Positions 1 to 9,335 of a stretch of 64,000 bases of DNA are shown here, one piece after another (positions within the stretch are counted from its first letter, which is position 1; every line of letters begins with the position of its first letter). This DNA comes from Streptomyces paradoxus (lineage in GTDB: Bacteria > Actinomycetota > Actinomycetes > Streptomycetales > Streptomycetaceae). The notes beneath the pieces were generated by a model. That model saw only the letters and a program-made list of their open reading frames with translations, was not told where the DNA came from and ran no database searches. The translations under genes were made by a program, and so were the position numbers. The stretch lies in contig NZ_JACHGV010000004.1 of NCBI RefSeq assembly GCF_014202475.1, positions 62,001 through 126,000 on the forward strand, read 5' to 3'.

Positions 1-39
1 GCCCTCGTGATCGAGCAGCTGCTGACGGAACTGCCGTAG
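1..39 (+). CDS. 3' end of an unidentified gene (partial)
   Basis: Frame 1 reads A-L-V-I-E-Q-L-L-T-E-L-P and stops with TAG at 37-39. Only the last 12 codons are inside the window. They use G/C-ending codons like real Streptomyces coding sequence. The gene converges on the M23 peptidase and is followed at once by a hairpin. Nothing more can be said about its function; an amphipathic C-terminal helix of this kind is common in TetR-type regulators, but that is only a guess. Confidence 0.5.
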   Translation, partial: ALVIEQLLTELP

Positions 40-50
40 CCGCCGGGGCC

Positions 51-73
51 GGGGTGTCTCAGAGAGACACCCC
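51..73. terminator. Bidirectional hairpin between convergent genes
   Basis: A perfect 10-bp stem (GGGGTGTCTC / GAGACACCCC) with a 3-nt loop. It overlaps the last codons and stop of the minus-strand peptidase gene and follows the plus-strand partial gene, so it can serve both. There is no long T-tract, as is usual in Streptomyces. Confidence 0.6.
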
Positions 74-1126
74 GCGCGCCGCAAGCCACGACACCGGGTT
101 CACCGCCGAGCCCGTCTCCGGCGTGACCCGGGCCTCGAAGTGCAGGTGCGGCCCGGTCGAGTTGCCGGTGGTGCCCGACTGACCGATCCACTGCCCCGGG
201 CTGACGTGCTCTCCCTGGTCGACCGTGAGGGAAGCGAGGTGGGCGTACTGCGTGTAGTAGCCGCCGGCGTGCTTGAGCACGATCTCCATGCCGAAGGGGC
301 CGCCGCAGGACACCTTCACCACCCGGCCCGCGCCCACGGCCCGTACCGGCGTGCCGATCGGCACCGCGAAGTCCTGCCCGGTGTGCCTGCTGGACCACCG
401 CGCACCACCGCTGCCGTAGGACGCGGACAGCTCGTACGTCTCGACCGGCGCGACCCACTCGCCGTCGCTGAGCCCCGTCTCCGGCTGGTCGAGCCGGACG
501 GCTCCGCGGCACGCCCCGGCGGCGACCGCGGCGTCCGCCTCTCCCTGGAGCCGCGAGCTGGCCGCCTCCAGCGTCTGCTCGATGTCCGCCTTGAGAGCGG
601 CGAGTTGCGTGTTGCGTCTCTCCAGCGCCTGCCACTGGTCGGCGGCCCTGGCCTCGTCCGCCGCGAGCCGCGCCTCGGCGCGCTGGTTCTTGGTGATCGC
701 GTTGTTCACGGCGAGATGCGCCTGCGAGAAGGCGTGCTGACCGCGCATCAGGCCTTCGGGGCTGTCGGCGAGGATCATGTGCGCGGCCACCGGCAGGCCA
801 CCGCTGGTGCGGTACTGGGCCCGGGCGATCCGGCCCAGGTCCTCGTGCAGGGCGGCGATGTGCCGCCGCTGCGCGTCCAGGAGCGCCTCCGCCCGCTGGG
901 CTTCGGACCGCTGCTTCTCGGCCTCCTCGCGCCCTGCCTCGTACTGCCGTGTCGCCACCGCGGCCTCCTCGTACAGCCGCGCCACCTCGGCGCTGAGGCT
1001 CGTGTCCGCGCCGCTCCCGGTGCCGCTGCCGGATTCTTCGGGCGCCGCCGTCGGCCGGGCCGCGAGCACGGTCAGCGCGCACAGCAGGACCGAAACGAGC
1101 AGCCGATGACGGCGAAATGAGCGCAT
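59..1126 (-). CDS. Secreted M23 (LytM-type) peptidase with coiled coil
   Basis: 355 aa. The N-terminus has a basic stretch, a hydrophobic core (about residues 9-22) and an Ala-rich cleavage region, so it is probably exported. Residues about 45-200 are rich in Ala, Glu, Arg and Gln with heptad spacing, a coiled coil like that of EnvC/NlpD-type proteins. The C-terminal domain is an M23 metallopeptidase: an H-T-G-Q-D-F segment supplies His and Asp zinc ligands and G-P-H-L-H-F supplies the HxH motif. All key residues are present, so either direct peptidoglycan endopeptidase activity or amidase activation is possible. The ATG at 1124-1126 is the only early start and gives a complete signal peptide. 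It lies downstream of the cyd operon in the same orientation, about 100 bp from cydCD. Confidence 0.85.
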   Translation of the reverse strand: MRSFRRHRLLVSVLLCALTVLAARPTAAPEESGSGTGSGADTSLSAEVARLYEEAAVATRQYEAGREEAEKQRSEAQRAEALLDAQRRHIAALHEDLGRIARAQYRTSGGLPVAAHMILADSPEGLMRGQHAFSQAHLAVNNAITKNQRAEARLAADEARAADQWQALERRNTQLAALKADIEQTLEAASSRLQGEADAAVAAGACRGAVRLDQPETGLSDGEWVAPVETYELSASYGSGGARWSSRHTGQDFAVPIGTPVRAVGAGRVVKVSCGGPFGMEIVLKHAGGYYTQYAHLASLTVDQGEHVSPGQWIGQSGTTGNSTGPHLHFEARVTPETGSAVNPVSWLAARGVSL

Positions 1127-1226
1127 GTCAGCGATCGTCGCCCAGCACCGCGGGCCCGGTCCTGTTCACGTCGTACGGCTGGGGGACCGGCTGCGCCGAA
1201 CGGCCCAGTGGCCCCGGCCCCGGCCG

Positions 1227-4200
1227 CTACCGCGCGCCCGCCGGCGCCTCCGCCGCCGCCTCCCGCCCGGCCATCTCCCGCAACGGCCCGTCCGTCGCCA
1301 GCAGCTCCGCGTAGGGACCGCGCTGGACCACCCGCCCCCTGTCCAGCACGAGCACCTCGTCGACCGCTTCGAGGCCCGCCAGCCGGTGCGTGATGAGCAG
1401 CGTCGTCCGGCCCTCGGTCGCGGCCAGCAGATCAGCGGTGAGCGCGTCGGCGGTCGGCAGGTCGAGGTGCTCCGCGGGCTCGTCCAGCACCAGGACGGGG
1501 AAGTCGGCCAGGAGTGCCCGGGCCAGCGCCAGGCGCTGCCGCTGACCTCCCGACAGACGCGCCCCGTGCTCCCCCACGAGCGTGTCGAGGCCGTCGGGCA
1601 GGCCGTCGGCCCACTCCAGCAGCCGGGCGCGGTGCAGCACGGCCCGCAGGTGGTCCTCGGTGGCGTCCTTCCTGGCGAGCAGCAGGTTCTCCCGCAGCGA
1701 GCTGTCGAAGAGATGCGCGTCCTGCGCACACAGCCCGACGAGCCCCCGCACGTCGTCACTGTCGAGCGCGCAGGCGTCCACGCCGGCCAGCGCGTACGAG
1801 CCGGCCTGCGCGTCGAGGAAGCGCAGCAGCACCTGCGCCAGCGTGGTCTTGCCGGAGCCGGAGGGTCCGACCACGGCGATCCTGCGGCCCTCGTCGAGGG
1901 TCAGGTCGAGCCCGGTGAGCGCGTCCCGCTCCTGGCCGGCGTACCGGGCGGTGAGCCCCTTGAGCACGACCGGGAACGGTGAGGCGGGCGCCTGCCGGGG
2001 CCGCTCCGGCTCCCCCACGGGCTCCGGGGCGTCCAGCACCTCGTACACCCGCTCCGCGCTCCGGTGTACGCGCTGCCGGTACTGCACGGCCAGCGGCAGC
2101 CCGAGCACGGCCTCGAAGGCGGCGAGAGGCGTCAGGACGACGACGGCCATGGTCACGCCGTCCAGCCGCCCGGCGGCGACCGCTTGCGCACCGGCCAGGG
2201 CGGCGGCCGTGACGGTCAGTCCGGAGACCAGCGCGGTGAGACCGTCGCCGAGGGCCGTGGCGGTGGCGGCGCGCGAGGCGATCCGGGTGAGCACCCGGTC
2301 GGCCTCGCGGGCCTGGGCGGTCCGTGCGGGCAGGGCACCGGCGACGGTCAGTTCCGCGGTGCCGGTGAGCAGATCGGCCACCCGCGTCGCGAGCACCCCG
2401 CGGGCGGGCGCCAGCCGGTGCTCGGCCCGCCGGGCCACCGCGCCGGTGATCAGCGGCACGCCGACCCCCGCCGCCAGGAGCCCGGCCGCGAGGACCGCAC
2501 CGGCCTCGGGCAGCAGCCAAGCCGTGAAGCCGACCGACGCGGCCGACACAACGACGGCCGCCCCGGCCGGCAGCAGCCACCGCAGCCAGTAGTCCTGCAG
2601 CGCGTCCACGTCCGCGACCAGCCGGGAGAGCAGATCGCCCCGGCGGACCCGGCTCAGCCCGGCCGGCGCCAGCCGCTCCAGCCTGCGGAACACCGCGACC
2701 CGGGTGTCCGCCAGCATCCGCAGCACGGCGTCGTGCGACACCAGTCGCTCGGCGTAGCGGAACACGGCCCGCCCGATCCCGAACGCCCGCGTCGCGGTGA
2801 CGGCCATCATCAGATACAGCACGGGCGGCTGCTGCGAGGCCCGTGAGATCAGCCAGCCTGAGGTGGCCATGAGCCCCACGGCACTCCCCAGCGCGAGGCT
2901 CCCGAGCAGCAGCGCGAGTCCCAGCCGCCCACGCCGGGCACCGGACAGGGCGCGGACCCGGGCGAGGACGCCGCCCGAAGCCGGCTGCCCGACGGTCTCG
3001 GCCGGGGCGGGCGGCCCGGCCTCGACGGGCCGCGATCCGGCGCTCCGGGCCATGGCGGACGCCACGGGCGTCCCGGCGGCGGTCTCGGGCTCCGCCAGCC
3101 GCACGACCCGGTCCGCGACGTCCAGCAGTGCCGGCCGGTGCACCACCAGCAGCACCGTCCGGCCGGCCGCGAGGCGCCGCACCGCCGCGACGACCTCGGC
3201 CTCGGTGGCCCCGTCCAGCGCCGCCGTCGGCTCGTCGAGCAGCAGCACGGGCCGGTCGGCGAGGAACGCCCTGGCCAGCGCGAGCCGCTGCCGCTGCCCG
3301 GCGGACAGCCCGGTGCCGTCCTCACCGAGCACGGTGTCCACGCCCGCGGGCAGCGCGTCGACGAACTCCAGCGCCCCGGCGTCCCGCAGTGCCTGCCGTA
3401 CGGCGTCGTCACCGGCGTCGGGCCGGGCCAGCCGTACGTTCTCGGCGATCGTCCCGGCGTACAGATGCGGCCGCTGCGGAACCCAGGCGATCCGGGAACG
3501 CCACGCCTCCAGGTCGGCACCGGCGAGATCGACTCCCCCGGCCAGCACCCGGCCCTCGTCCGGTCGCACGAACCCCAGCAGGACGCTCAGCAGCGTCGAC
3601 TTGCCGGCGCCGCTCGGTCCGACCAGCGCGACCGTCTCCCCGGGCTCGACGCTGAACGTCACGTCCGAGACGGCGTCCACCGACCGCCCCGGGTACCGGA
3701 GGGTCACGCCCTCGAAGGACAGCGCACCCTCCGGCACGGCCGCGGAACCGGACGCCGGGACGGGCGTCTCCAGGACGTCGAAGATCTCCTCGGCTGCGGC
3801 GAGCCCCTCGGCCGCCGCGTGGTACTGCGCCCCGACCTGCCGCAACGGCAGGTACGCCTCAGGCGCGAGGATCAGGATGACGAGGCCGATGTACAGGTCC
3901 ATCTCTCCGTGCACGAGCCGCATGCCGATCGTCACGGCGACCAGCGCCACCGAGATCGTCGCGAGCAGTTCCAGGGCGAAGGAGGAGATGAAGGCGATCC
4001 GCAGCGTCCGCATGGTCGCCCGCCGGTACTCGCCGGTGATCCGCCGGATCGACTCGGCCTGCGCCTTGGCCCGGCCGAAGACCTTCAGCGTCGGCAGCCC
4101 CGCGACGACGTCCAGGAAGTGCCCGGACAGCCGCGACAGCAGCTGCCACTGACGGTCCATCCGGGACTGGGTCGCCCAGCCGATGAGCACCATGAAGACC

Positions 4201-4715
4201 GGGATGAGCGGGAGGGTGCCCACGATGATGGCCGCGGAGACCCAGTCCTCGGTGACGATCCGCGCCAGTACCGCCACCGGAACGACCACCGCGAGACCCA
4301 GCTGCGGCAGATATCGCGAGAAGTAGTCGTCGAGGGCGTCCACGCCCCGGGTGGCCAGGGCGACCAGCGAACCGGTCCGCTGGCCGCTCAGCCAGCCCGG
4401 CCCCAGCTCGGCGGAACGCTCCAGCAACCGCCCCCGCAGCTCGGACTTCACCGCCGCGCTCGCCCGGTGCGCGGCGAGCTCGGTGAGCCAGCCGACCAGC
4501 GCCCGGCCGACCGCGACGGCGGCCAACAGCAGCAGGGGAGTGCCGAGTTCGGACACCGCCATGCGGTGCTGGAACGCACCGACCACCACCTCGGCGATGA
4601 GCATCGCCTGCGCGATGACCAGCCCCGCCCCGACGGCCCCCAGAGCCACGACCGCCGTCAGGAAACCTCGGGTGGCACGGGCGTACCGGAGCAAGCGCGG
4701 ATCGATTGGTTTCAC
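1227..4715 (-). CDS. cydCD: CydCD fusion: heterodimer-type ABC exporter for cytochrome bd assembly
   Basis: A single 1162-aa chain containing both CydD and CydC, which are separate subunits in enterobacteria. The first half has about six membrane segments and an ATPase domain (Walker A GPSGAGKST near residue 366, LSAGQ signature near 470, Walker B LLLDEPTA). The second half repeats the layout with Walker A GPSGSGKTT near 950 and LSGGQRQR near 1054. The family exports thiol reductants needed to mature cytochrome bd. Two GTG starts exist, at 4724 and 4715. The one at 4715 (protein beginning M-K-P-I-D) has a GAGG about 10 nt upstream, while 4724 has only 1-nt spacing, so I chose 4715. A parS site covers this start. 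The cydB stop is only a few bases upstream, so the gene is translated as part of the cydAB operon. Confidence 0.93.
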   Translation of the reverse strand: MKPIDPRLLRYARATRGFLTAVVALGAVGAGLVIAQAMLIAEVVVGAFQHRMAVSELGTPLLLLAAVAVGRALVGWLTELAAHRASAAVKSELRGRLLERSAELGPGWLSGQRTGSLVALATRGVDALDDYFSRYLPQLGLAVVVPVAVLARIVTEDWVSAAIIVGTLPLIPVFMVLIGWATQSRMDRQWQLLSRLSGHFLDVVAGLPTLKVFGRAKAQAESIRRITGEYRRATMRTLRIAFISSFALELLATISVALVAVTIGMRLVHGEMDLYIGLVILILAPEAYLPLRQVGAQYHAAAEGLAAAEEIFDVLETPVPASGSAAVPEGALSFEGVTLRYPGRSVDAVSDVTFSVEPGETVALVGPSGAGKSTLLSVLLGFVRPDEGRVLAGGVDLAGADLEAWRSRIAWVPQRPHLYAGTIAENVRLARPDAGDDAVRQALRDAGALEFVDALPAGVDTVLGEDGTGLSAGQRQRLALARAFLADRPVLLLDEPTAALDGATEAEVVAAVRRLAAGRTVLLVVHRPALLDVADRVVRLAEPETAAGTPVASAMARSAGSRPVEAGPPAPAETVGQPASGGVLARVRALSGARRGRLGLALLLGSLALGSAVGLMATSGWLISRASQQPPVLYLMMAVTATRAFGIGRAVFRYAERLVSHDAVLRMLADTRVAVFRRLERLAPAGLSRVRRGDLLSRLVADVDALQDYWLRWLLPAGAAVVVSAASVGFTAWLLPEAGAVLAAGLLAAGVGVPLITGAVARRAEHRLAPARGVLATRVADLLTGTAELTVAGALPARTAQAREADRVLTRIASRAATATALGDGLTALVSGLTVTAAALAGAQAVAAGRLDGVTMAVVVLTPLAAFEAVLGLPLAVQYRQRVHRSAERVYEVLDAPEPVGEPERPRQAPASPFPVVLKGLTARYAGQERDALTGLDLTLDEGRRIAVVGPSGSGKTTLAQVLLRFLDAQAGSYALAGVDACALDSDDVRGLVGLCAQDAHLFDSSLRENLLLARKDATEDHLRAVLHRARLLEWADGLPDGLDTLVGEHGARLSGGQRQRLALARALLADFPVLVLDEPAEHLDLPTADALTADLLAATEGRTTLLITHRLAGLEAVDEVLVLDRGRVVQRGPYAELLATDGPLREMAGREAAAEAPAGAR

Positions 4716-4722
4716 GTGAAAC
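4709..4722. promoter_or_regulatory. parS (ParB-binding) site, perfect 14-mer
   Basis: GTTTCACGTGAAAC, a perfect palindrome matching the Streptomyces parS consensus. It lies across the start codon region of cydCD, where it would be read as F-H-V-K in the upstream-start version. Confidence 0.9.
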
Positions 4723-4727
4723 ACACC

Positions 4728-5732
4728 TCAGTGCACGGTCTCGGCGATGTGCTGAGTGCCGATCCGCTTGCGGAACACCCAGTACGTCCAGCCCTGGTAG
4801 AGCAGGACGACCGGGGTGGCGATCCCGGCACACCACGTCATGATCTTCAGTGTGTACGGGCTGGACGAGGCGTTGGTGACCGTCAGGCTCCAGTCCGGGT
4901 TCAGCGTCGACGGCATGACGTTCGGGAAGAGCGTCAGGAAGAGCATCGCCACCGTGGCCACGATGGTGAGTCCCGACAGGGCGAACGCCCAGCCCTCGCG
5001 CCCGGCCCGTGCCGCGGCCAGGGCGACGAGGAGCGACGCCACGGCCGCGACCATGGCCACCAGCGACGAACCGTCACCCCGGTCGGCCTGTGTCCACAGC
5101 AGGAAGGCGAGCGCCAGCAGGGCGGTCACCAGCCCGACGCGCAGCGCCAGCTTCCGCGCCCGCTCCCGGATCTCTCCGACCGTCTTCAGCCCGACGAACA
5201 CCGTCCCGTGGAAGGTGAACAGCGACAGCGTGACCAGCCCGCCCAGCAGCGCGTACGGGTTGAGCAGGTCCAGGACGCCGCCGGCGTAGTTGAAGTCCTG
5301 GTCGATCTTCACGCCCCGGACGATGTTCGCGAAGGCCACACCCCACAGAAACGCGGGCAGCAGTGAGGCCCAGAAGATCGCCGTCTCCCAGTTGCGCTGC
5401 CACTTCTCCTCGGGCCGCTTCACGCGGTACTCGAAGGCCACACCCCGGACGATCAGGCAGACCAGGATGAGCAGCAGGGGCAGGTAGAAGCCGGAGAAGA
5501 GCGTGGCGTACCACTCGGGGAAGGCGGCGAAGGTCGCGCCGCCCGCCGAGAGCAGCCACACCTCGTTGCCGTCCCAGACGGGGCCGATGGTGTTGATCAG
5601 CACCCGCTTCTCGGGCCGGTTGCGGGCGAGCAGCTTCGTGAGCACGCCCACCCCGAAGTCGAAGCCCTCCAGGAAGAAGTAGCCGGTCCACAGGACGGCG
5701 ATCAGGACGAACCAGACGTCGTGCAGTTCCAT
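4728..5732 (-). CDS. cydB: Cytochrome bd ubiquinol/menaquinol oxidase subunit II
   Basis: 334 aa, normal length for CydB. The N-terminus M-E-L-H-D-V-W-F and the following G-Y-F-x-L-E-G-F-D-F-G-V-G segment are typical of the family, as is G-P-V-W-D-G-N-E-V-W-L. About eight to nine hydrophobic segments span the membrane. Together with CydA it forms the high-affinity terminal oxidase used at low oxygen. ATG start at 5730-5732, about 20 bp after the cydA stop, so the genes are co-transcribed; a cydCD start follows within a few bases. Confidence 0.95.
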   Translation of the reverse strand: MELHDVWFVLIAVLWTGYFFLEGFDFGVGVLTKLLARNRPEKRVLINTIGPVWDGNEVWLLSAGGATFAAFPEWYATLFSGFYLPLLLILVCLIVRGVAFEYRVKRPEEKWQRNWETAIFWASLLPAFLWGVAFANIVRGVKIDQDFNYAGGVLDLLNPYALLGGLVTLSLFTFHGTVFVGLKTVGEIRERARKLALRVGLVTALLALAFLLWTQADRGDGSSLVAMVAAVASLLVALAAARAGREGWAFALSGLTIVATVAMLFLTLFPNVMPSTLNPDWSLTVTNASSSPYTLKIMTWCAGIATPVVLLYQGWTYWVFRKRIGTQHIAETVH

Positions 5733-5752
5733 GACTGTGCAGCTCCCTCGGC

Positions 5753-7261
5753 CTAGTACGAGAAGGCCATCGGCTTGTCGGCGTCACGGGAGTCGCCGCC
5801 GATCTTCGTGGGCGGGTTGAGGTCGGCCTCGGTGAGCTCCGGCGGGCCCGCCTTGACGTACTTGACCAGCAGCTTGACCTCGACGACGGCGAGGATCGCG
5901 TACAACGTGGTGAAGACGACCATCGAGGTGATGACCTCGGCCTGGGAGACACCGGGGGAGACCGCGTCACGCGTCTGGAACAGGCCGTAGACGACCCACG
6001 GCTGGCGGCCCATCTCGGTGAAGATCCAGCCCCACGAGCTGGCGATCAACGGGAAGCCCAGGGTGAGGATCGCGATGCGCCAGTACCACTTGGTGAGGGT
6101 CGGGCCGAGCGCCTTCTTCGGCAGCAGCACCAGATGCGGCACCTCGTCGTCGCCCACCCTCAGGTGCTGCGGCAGCATGAACTTCTTGCGGGTCAGCCAC
6201 AGCCCGGCCAGGCCGATGGCGAACGACGTCATGCCGAAGCCGATCATCCACCGGAAGCCCCAGTAGGCGACGGGGATGTTGGGCCGGTAGTCACCGGGCC
6301 CGTACTTCTCCTGCTCGGCCTTGTTGACGTCGTTGATGCCGGGCACGTACGAGGTGAAGTCGTCCTTTGCGAGGAAGGACAGCAGGCCGGGGATCTCGAT
6401 GGCGACCTTGTTGTGACCCTTGTCGACGTCGCCGACGGCGAAGACCGAGAAGGGAGCCGGCTTCTCGCCGTCCCACAGCGCCTCGGCCGCGGCCATCTTC
6501 ATCGGCTGCTGCTCGTACATGATCTTGCCGAGCACGTCGCCGCTGATCGCGGTGAGGAGGCCGCCGATGACGACGGTGACGAGGCCCAGCCGCAGCGAGG
6601 TCTTCATCACGGGGACGTGCTTCTTGCGGACCAGGTGGAAGGCGGCGATGCCGACCATGAAGGCGCCACCGGTCAGGAAGGCCGCGGTGAGCGTGTGAAA
6701 GACCTGGGCGAGTGCGGTGTTCTGGGTCAGCACCAGCCAGAAGTCGGTGAGCTCGGCCCGGCCCTTCGCCTCGTTGATCCGGTAGCCGACCGGGTGCTGC
6801 ATCCAGGAGTTGGCCGCGAGGATGAAGTAGGCCGACAGGATCGTGCCGATCGAGACCATCCATATACAGGCCAGGTGGATCTTCTTCGGCAGCTTGTCCC
6901 AGCCGAAGATCCACAGGCCGATGAAGGTCGACTCGAAGAAGAAGGCGATCAGGGCCTCGAAGGCCAGCGGCGCACCGAACACGTCACCGACGAAGCGCGA
7001 GTAGTCGGACCAGTTCATGCCGAACTGGAACTCCTGCACGATGCCGGTGACCACGCCCATCGCGATGTTGATCAGGAAGAGCTTGCCCCAGAACTTCGTC
7101 GCCCGGAGGTACTTCTCCTTCTCCGTCCGCACCCACGCCGTCTGCAGACCGGCCGTGAGCGCGGCCAGCGAGATCGTCAGGGGGACGAACAGAAAGTGGT
7201 AGACGGTGGTGATGCCGAACTGCCATCGCGCCAGGGTCTCCGGCGCCAAAGCCAGGTCCAC
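5753..7261 (-). CDS. cydA: Cytochrome bd oxidase subunit I
   Basis: 502 aa with about nine membrane helices. Visible haem-ligand candidates are His22 in Y-H-F-L-F (haem b595/d side) and His189 in F-H-T-L-T (haem b558). The conserved E-A-L-I-A-F-F-F-E-S-T-F glutamates near 102 and 110 and the G-R-Q-P-W motif near 415 are present. The Q-loop region is short, as in actinobacterial enzymes. The start is GTG at 7259-7261. It is the first gene of the cydA-cydB-cydCD operon, with a Rex-type operator just upstream. Confidence 0.95.
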   Translation of the reverse strand: MDLALAPETLARWQFGITTVYHFLFVPLTISLAALTAGLQTAWVRTEKEKYLRATKFWGKLFLINIAMGVVTGIVQEFQFGMNWSDYSRFVGDVFGAPLAFEALIAFFFESTFIGLWIFGWDKLPKKIHLACIWMVSIGTILSAYFILAANSWMQHPVGYRINEAKGRAELTDFWLVLTQNTALAQVFHTLTAAFLTGGAFMVGIAAFHLVRKKHVPVMKTSLRLGLVTVVIGGLLTAISGDVLGKIMYEQQPMKMAAAEALWDGEKPAPFSVFAVGDVDKGHNKVAIEIPGLLSFLAKDDFTSYVPGINDVNKAEQEKYGPGDYRPNIPVAYWGFRWMIGFGMTSFAIGLAGLWLTRKKFMLPQHLRVGDDEVPHLVLLPKKALGPTLTKWYWRIAILTLGFPLIASSWGWIFTEMGRQPWVVYGLFQTRDAVSPGVSQAEVITSMVVFTTLYAILAVVEVKLLVKYVKAGPPELTEADLNPPTKIGGDSRDADKPMAFSY

Positions 7262-7283
7262 GTCGCCGCTCCTTACCTACGCT

Positions 7284-7299
7284 TGTGAAAGCGTTCACA
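7284..7299. promoter_or_regulatory. Rex operator (ROP) upstream of cydA
   Basis: TGTGAAAGCGTTCACA differs at one position from the S. coelicolor Rex operator consensus TGTGAACGCGTTCACA. It is 22 bp upstream of the cydA start, where Rex, the NADH/NAD+-sensing repressor, is known to control cydABCD in S. coelicolor. A high NADH ratio at low oxygen would release Rex and induce the operon. Confidence 0.85.
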
Positions 7300-7410
7300 T
7301 TCACAAGCCATTATGCAGCACGCACTTTCGAGCCCCGGAGGGGACCCCCTGTCGCGCCGGTCACAGCCGACCCCTTGGCTCGAACTTCAACATCTTGTTG
7401 AATCGACGGC

Positions 7411-7803
7411 ATGCAGACACCGACACCGCTACGGATACGGATCTCCTGGCCCGCCGGCCATCTCACGGCATCGCTCGACGACACCCCGACCGGTCAGGCC
7501 CTCGCCACAGCGCTGCCCTTCGTCTCGACAGCGCGCACCTGGGGTGAGGAGGTGTACTTCGACACAGGGGTGTCGGTTTCACGTGAAACAGGCGCACGCG
7601 AGGTCGTCGAGCCGGGCACCGTCGCCTTCTGGACCGACGGCGACGCCCTCGCCCTCCCCTACGGGCCCACCCCGATCTCACAGGGCGACGAGTGCCGCCT
7701 CGCAAGTCCGTGCAACGTCCTCGGCCGTCTCGACGGCGACCCCGGTGTGCTCGCGACTGTGCGGGACGGCGACCCCGTACGCGTGGAACTGCTGGACGTC
7801 TGA
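7411..7803 (+). CDS. Cyclophilin-like fold protein
   Basis: 130 aa. The segments G-E-E-V-Y-F-D-T-G, V-E-P-G-T-V-A-F-W-T-D-G and S-P-C-N-V-L-G-R-L are those of the small cyclophilin-like beta-barrel family (Pfam Cyclophil_like, TM1367 type). No prolyl isomerase activity is established for this family. It has no signal peptide, so it is cytoplasmic. ATG at 7411 is the first start in frame. The gene contains an internal parS site, read as V-S-R-E-T. It is divergent from cydA and convergent with the aminotransferase. Confidence 0.75.
   Translation: MQTPTPLRIRISWPAGHLTASLDDTPTGQALATALPFVSTARTWGEEVYFDTGVSVSRETGAREVVEPGTVAFWTDGDALALPYGPTPISQGDECRLASPCNVLGRLDGDPGVLATVRDGDPVRVELLDV
7576..7589. promoter_or_regulatory. 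parS site inside a coding region
   Basis: Perfect GTTTCACGTGAAAC located inside the cyclophilin-like gene, encoding V-S-R-E-T. Confidence 0.9.
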
Positions 7804-7824
7804 TCTGACTCTCGGAGACGAGGG

Positions 7825-8904
7825 CTACAGCTCCTTACGGAACCCTTCCGTCACCTTCAGGAAGATGTCGTTCGCCTCGGTCTCCCCGACCGTCACCCGC
7901 ACACCCTCACCCGGGAACGGCCGGATCACCACCCCCGCCTGCTCGCATGCCTGCGCGAACGCGACCGTACTCTCCCCCAGCCGCAGCCACACGAAGTTGG
8001 CCTGCGTCTCGGGCACCGTCCAGCCCTGCGAGCGCAGCCCGTCGACCACGCGCGTGCGCTCGCACACCAGCGAGCCGACCCGGCCGAACAGTTCGTCCTC
8101 GGCCCGCATCGAGGCGATCGCCGCCTCCTGGGCGAGCTGGCTCACGCCGAACGGCACCGCCGTCTTGCGCAGCGCCGCGGCCACCGGTTCGTGGGCGATG
8201 GCGAAACCGACGCGCAGGCCGGCCAGGCCGTACGCCTTGGAGAAGGTCCGCAGCACACAGACGTTGGGCCGGTCGCGGTAGAGCTCGACGCCGTCCGGCA
8301 CCTCGGGGTCGCGGATGAACTCGCGGTAGGCCTCGTCGAGGACCACCAGCACATCACGCGGGACCCGGTCCAGGAAACGCTCCAGCTCCGCCCTGCGCAC
8401 CACCGTGCCCGTGGGGTTGTTGGGGTTGCAGACGAAGATCAGCCGCGTCCGGTCGGTGATCGCGTCGGCCATCGCGTCGAGGTCGTGCACATCCCCGGGC
8501 GTCAGCGGCACCTGGACCGACGTCGCGCCGCTGATCTGCGTGATGATCGGGTACGCCTCGAACGACCGCCAGGCGTAGATCACCTCGTCCCCCGGACCGG
8601 AGGTGGCCTGGATCAGCTGCTGGGCGACACCGACCGAACCGGTACCGGTGGCCAGGTGGGAGAGAGGCACGCCGAACCGCTCGGACAGCTCGTTCATCAG
8701 CGCCGTACAGGCCATGTCCGGGTAGCGGTTGAAATTGCCGGCCGCCGCCGTGACGGTCTCCATCACGCCGGGCAGCGGCGGATACGGGTTCTCGTTGGAG
8801 GACAGCTTGTAGGCCACCGGGCCACCCGCCGCAGCGGGCTTGCCCGGCTTGTAGGTGGGGATCCCCTCCAGCTCGGCGCGCAGCTTGGGGCTCGTCTCGC
8901 TCAC
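7825..8904 (-). CDS. hisC: Histidinol-phosphate/aromatic aminotransferase, class I/II fold
   Basis: 359 aa from the chosen start. PLP-dependent aminotransferase with the Schiff-base lysine in [12 protein letters not shown] and the C-N-P-N-N-P-T-G-T motif that contacts the cofactor. The HisC family converts imidazole-acetol phosphate to histidinol phosphate. Actinobacteria also have a close aromatic aminotransferase (Pat), and sequence alone does not decide between them. A longer frame begins upstream, but GTG at 8902-8904 has a GGAGGA Shine-Dalgarno about 5 nt upstream, which settles the start. No other his genes are adjacent, which fits a second, stand-alone copy. Confidence 0.85.
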   Translation of the reverse strand: MSETSPKLRAELEGIPTYKPGKPAAAGGPVAYKLSSNENPYPPLPGVMETVTAAAGNFNRYPDMACTALMNELSERFGVPLSHLATGTGSVGVAQQLIQATSGPGDEVIYAWRSFEAYPIITQISGATSVQVPLTPGDVHDLDAMADAITDRTRLIFVCNPNNPTGTVVRRAELERFLDRVPRDVLVVLDEAYREFIRDPEVPDGVELYRDRPNVCVLRTFSKAYGLAGLRVGFAIAHEPVAAALRKTAVPFGVSQLAQEAAIASMRAEDELFGRVGSLVCERTRVVDGLRSQGWTVPETQANFVWLRLGESTVAFAQACEQAGVVIRPFPGEGVRVTVGETEANDIFLKVTEGFRKEL

Positions 8905-9335
8905 CGCAGTCCTCCTCGTGAAGACCGGCGGCCCATGACCGCCGCCGACATCCAATACTCCTCACCTTATGAGGATTCGGCGCCGCTGCGTATAGCCACG
9001 ACCGAGCGGACTGACCCGGCCTCCCCCGTCCCACCGGCATCAGGGGCATCGCCGCCCCAAGGCGTACGAATCCGGGGGCGCGCCTCACATATATCTACGC
9101 GCCGGTGGTGCACGCCGTGGCGCGCATCCCTCGTGCAGGTGAGTTGAGACCTCTTCGCAACATCACCCACTTGGCAGGCCCGTACGCGCCGACAAGACAC
9201 GTACTGCCATGAGAGCGCTCAACGCCCTTGTTTTCCACGGCAATTGCCAGTAAATGATCATGCAGAAACGTGCCTGTCAACGCGTGCATATGCGTCCGCA
9301 CTACCCCACCGCATGAGCCCTACTATCGGCTCGCC
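8905..9335. other. Divergent intergenic region with operator-like palindromes
   Basis: 431 bp between divergent hisC-type and lacI-type genes. It holds a TCCTCA-N5-TGAGGA inverted repeat at 8958-8974, close to the aminotransferase start, and a GAGCGCTC palindrome (9213-9220, within TGAGAGCGCTCA) of the CG-centred LacI-operator type about 115 bp upstream of the regulator. A TACTAT -10 element at 9321-9326 ends 9 nt before the regulator ATG. No coding sequence is evident; several stretches are AT-richer than the surroundings. Confidence 0.5.

Noticed and set aside
3138..5366. Long plus-strand open frame opposite cydCD and cydB
   Set aside because: It is antisense to two well-supported genes and exists because GC-rich DNA has few stops.
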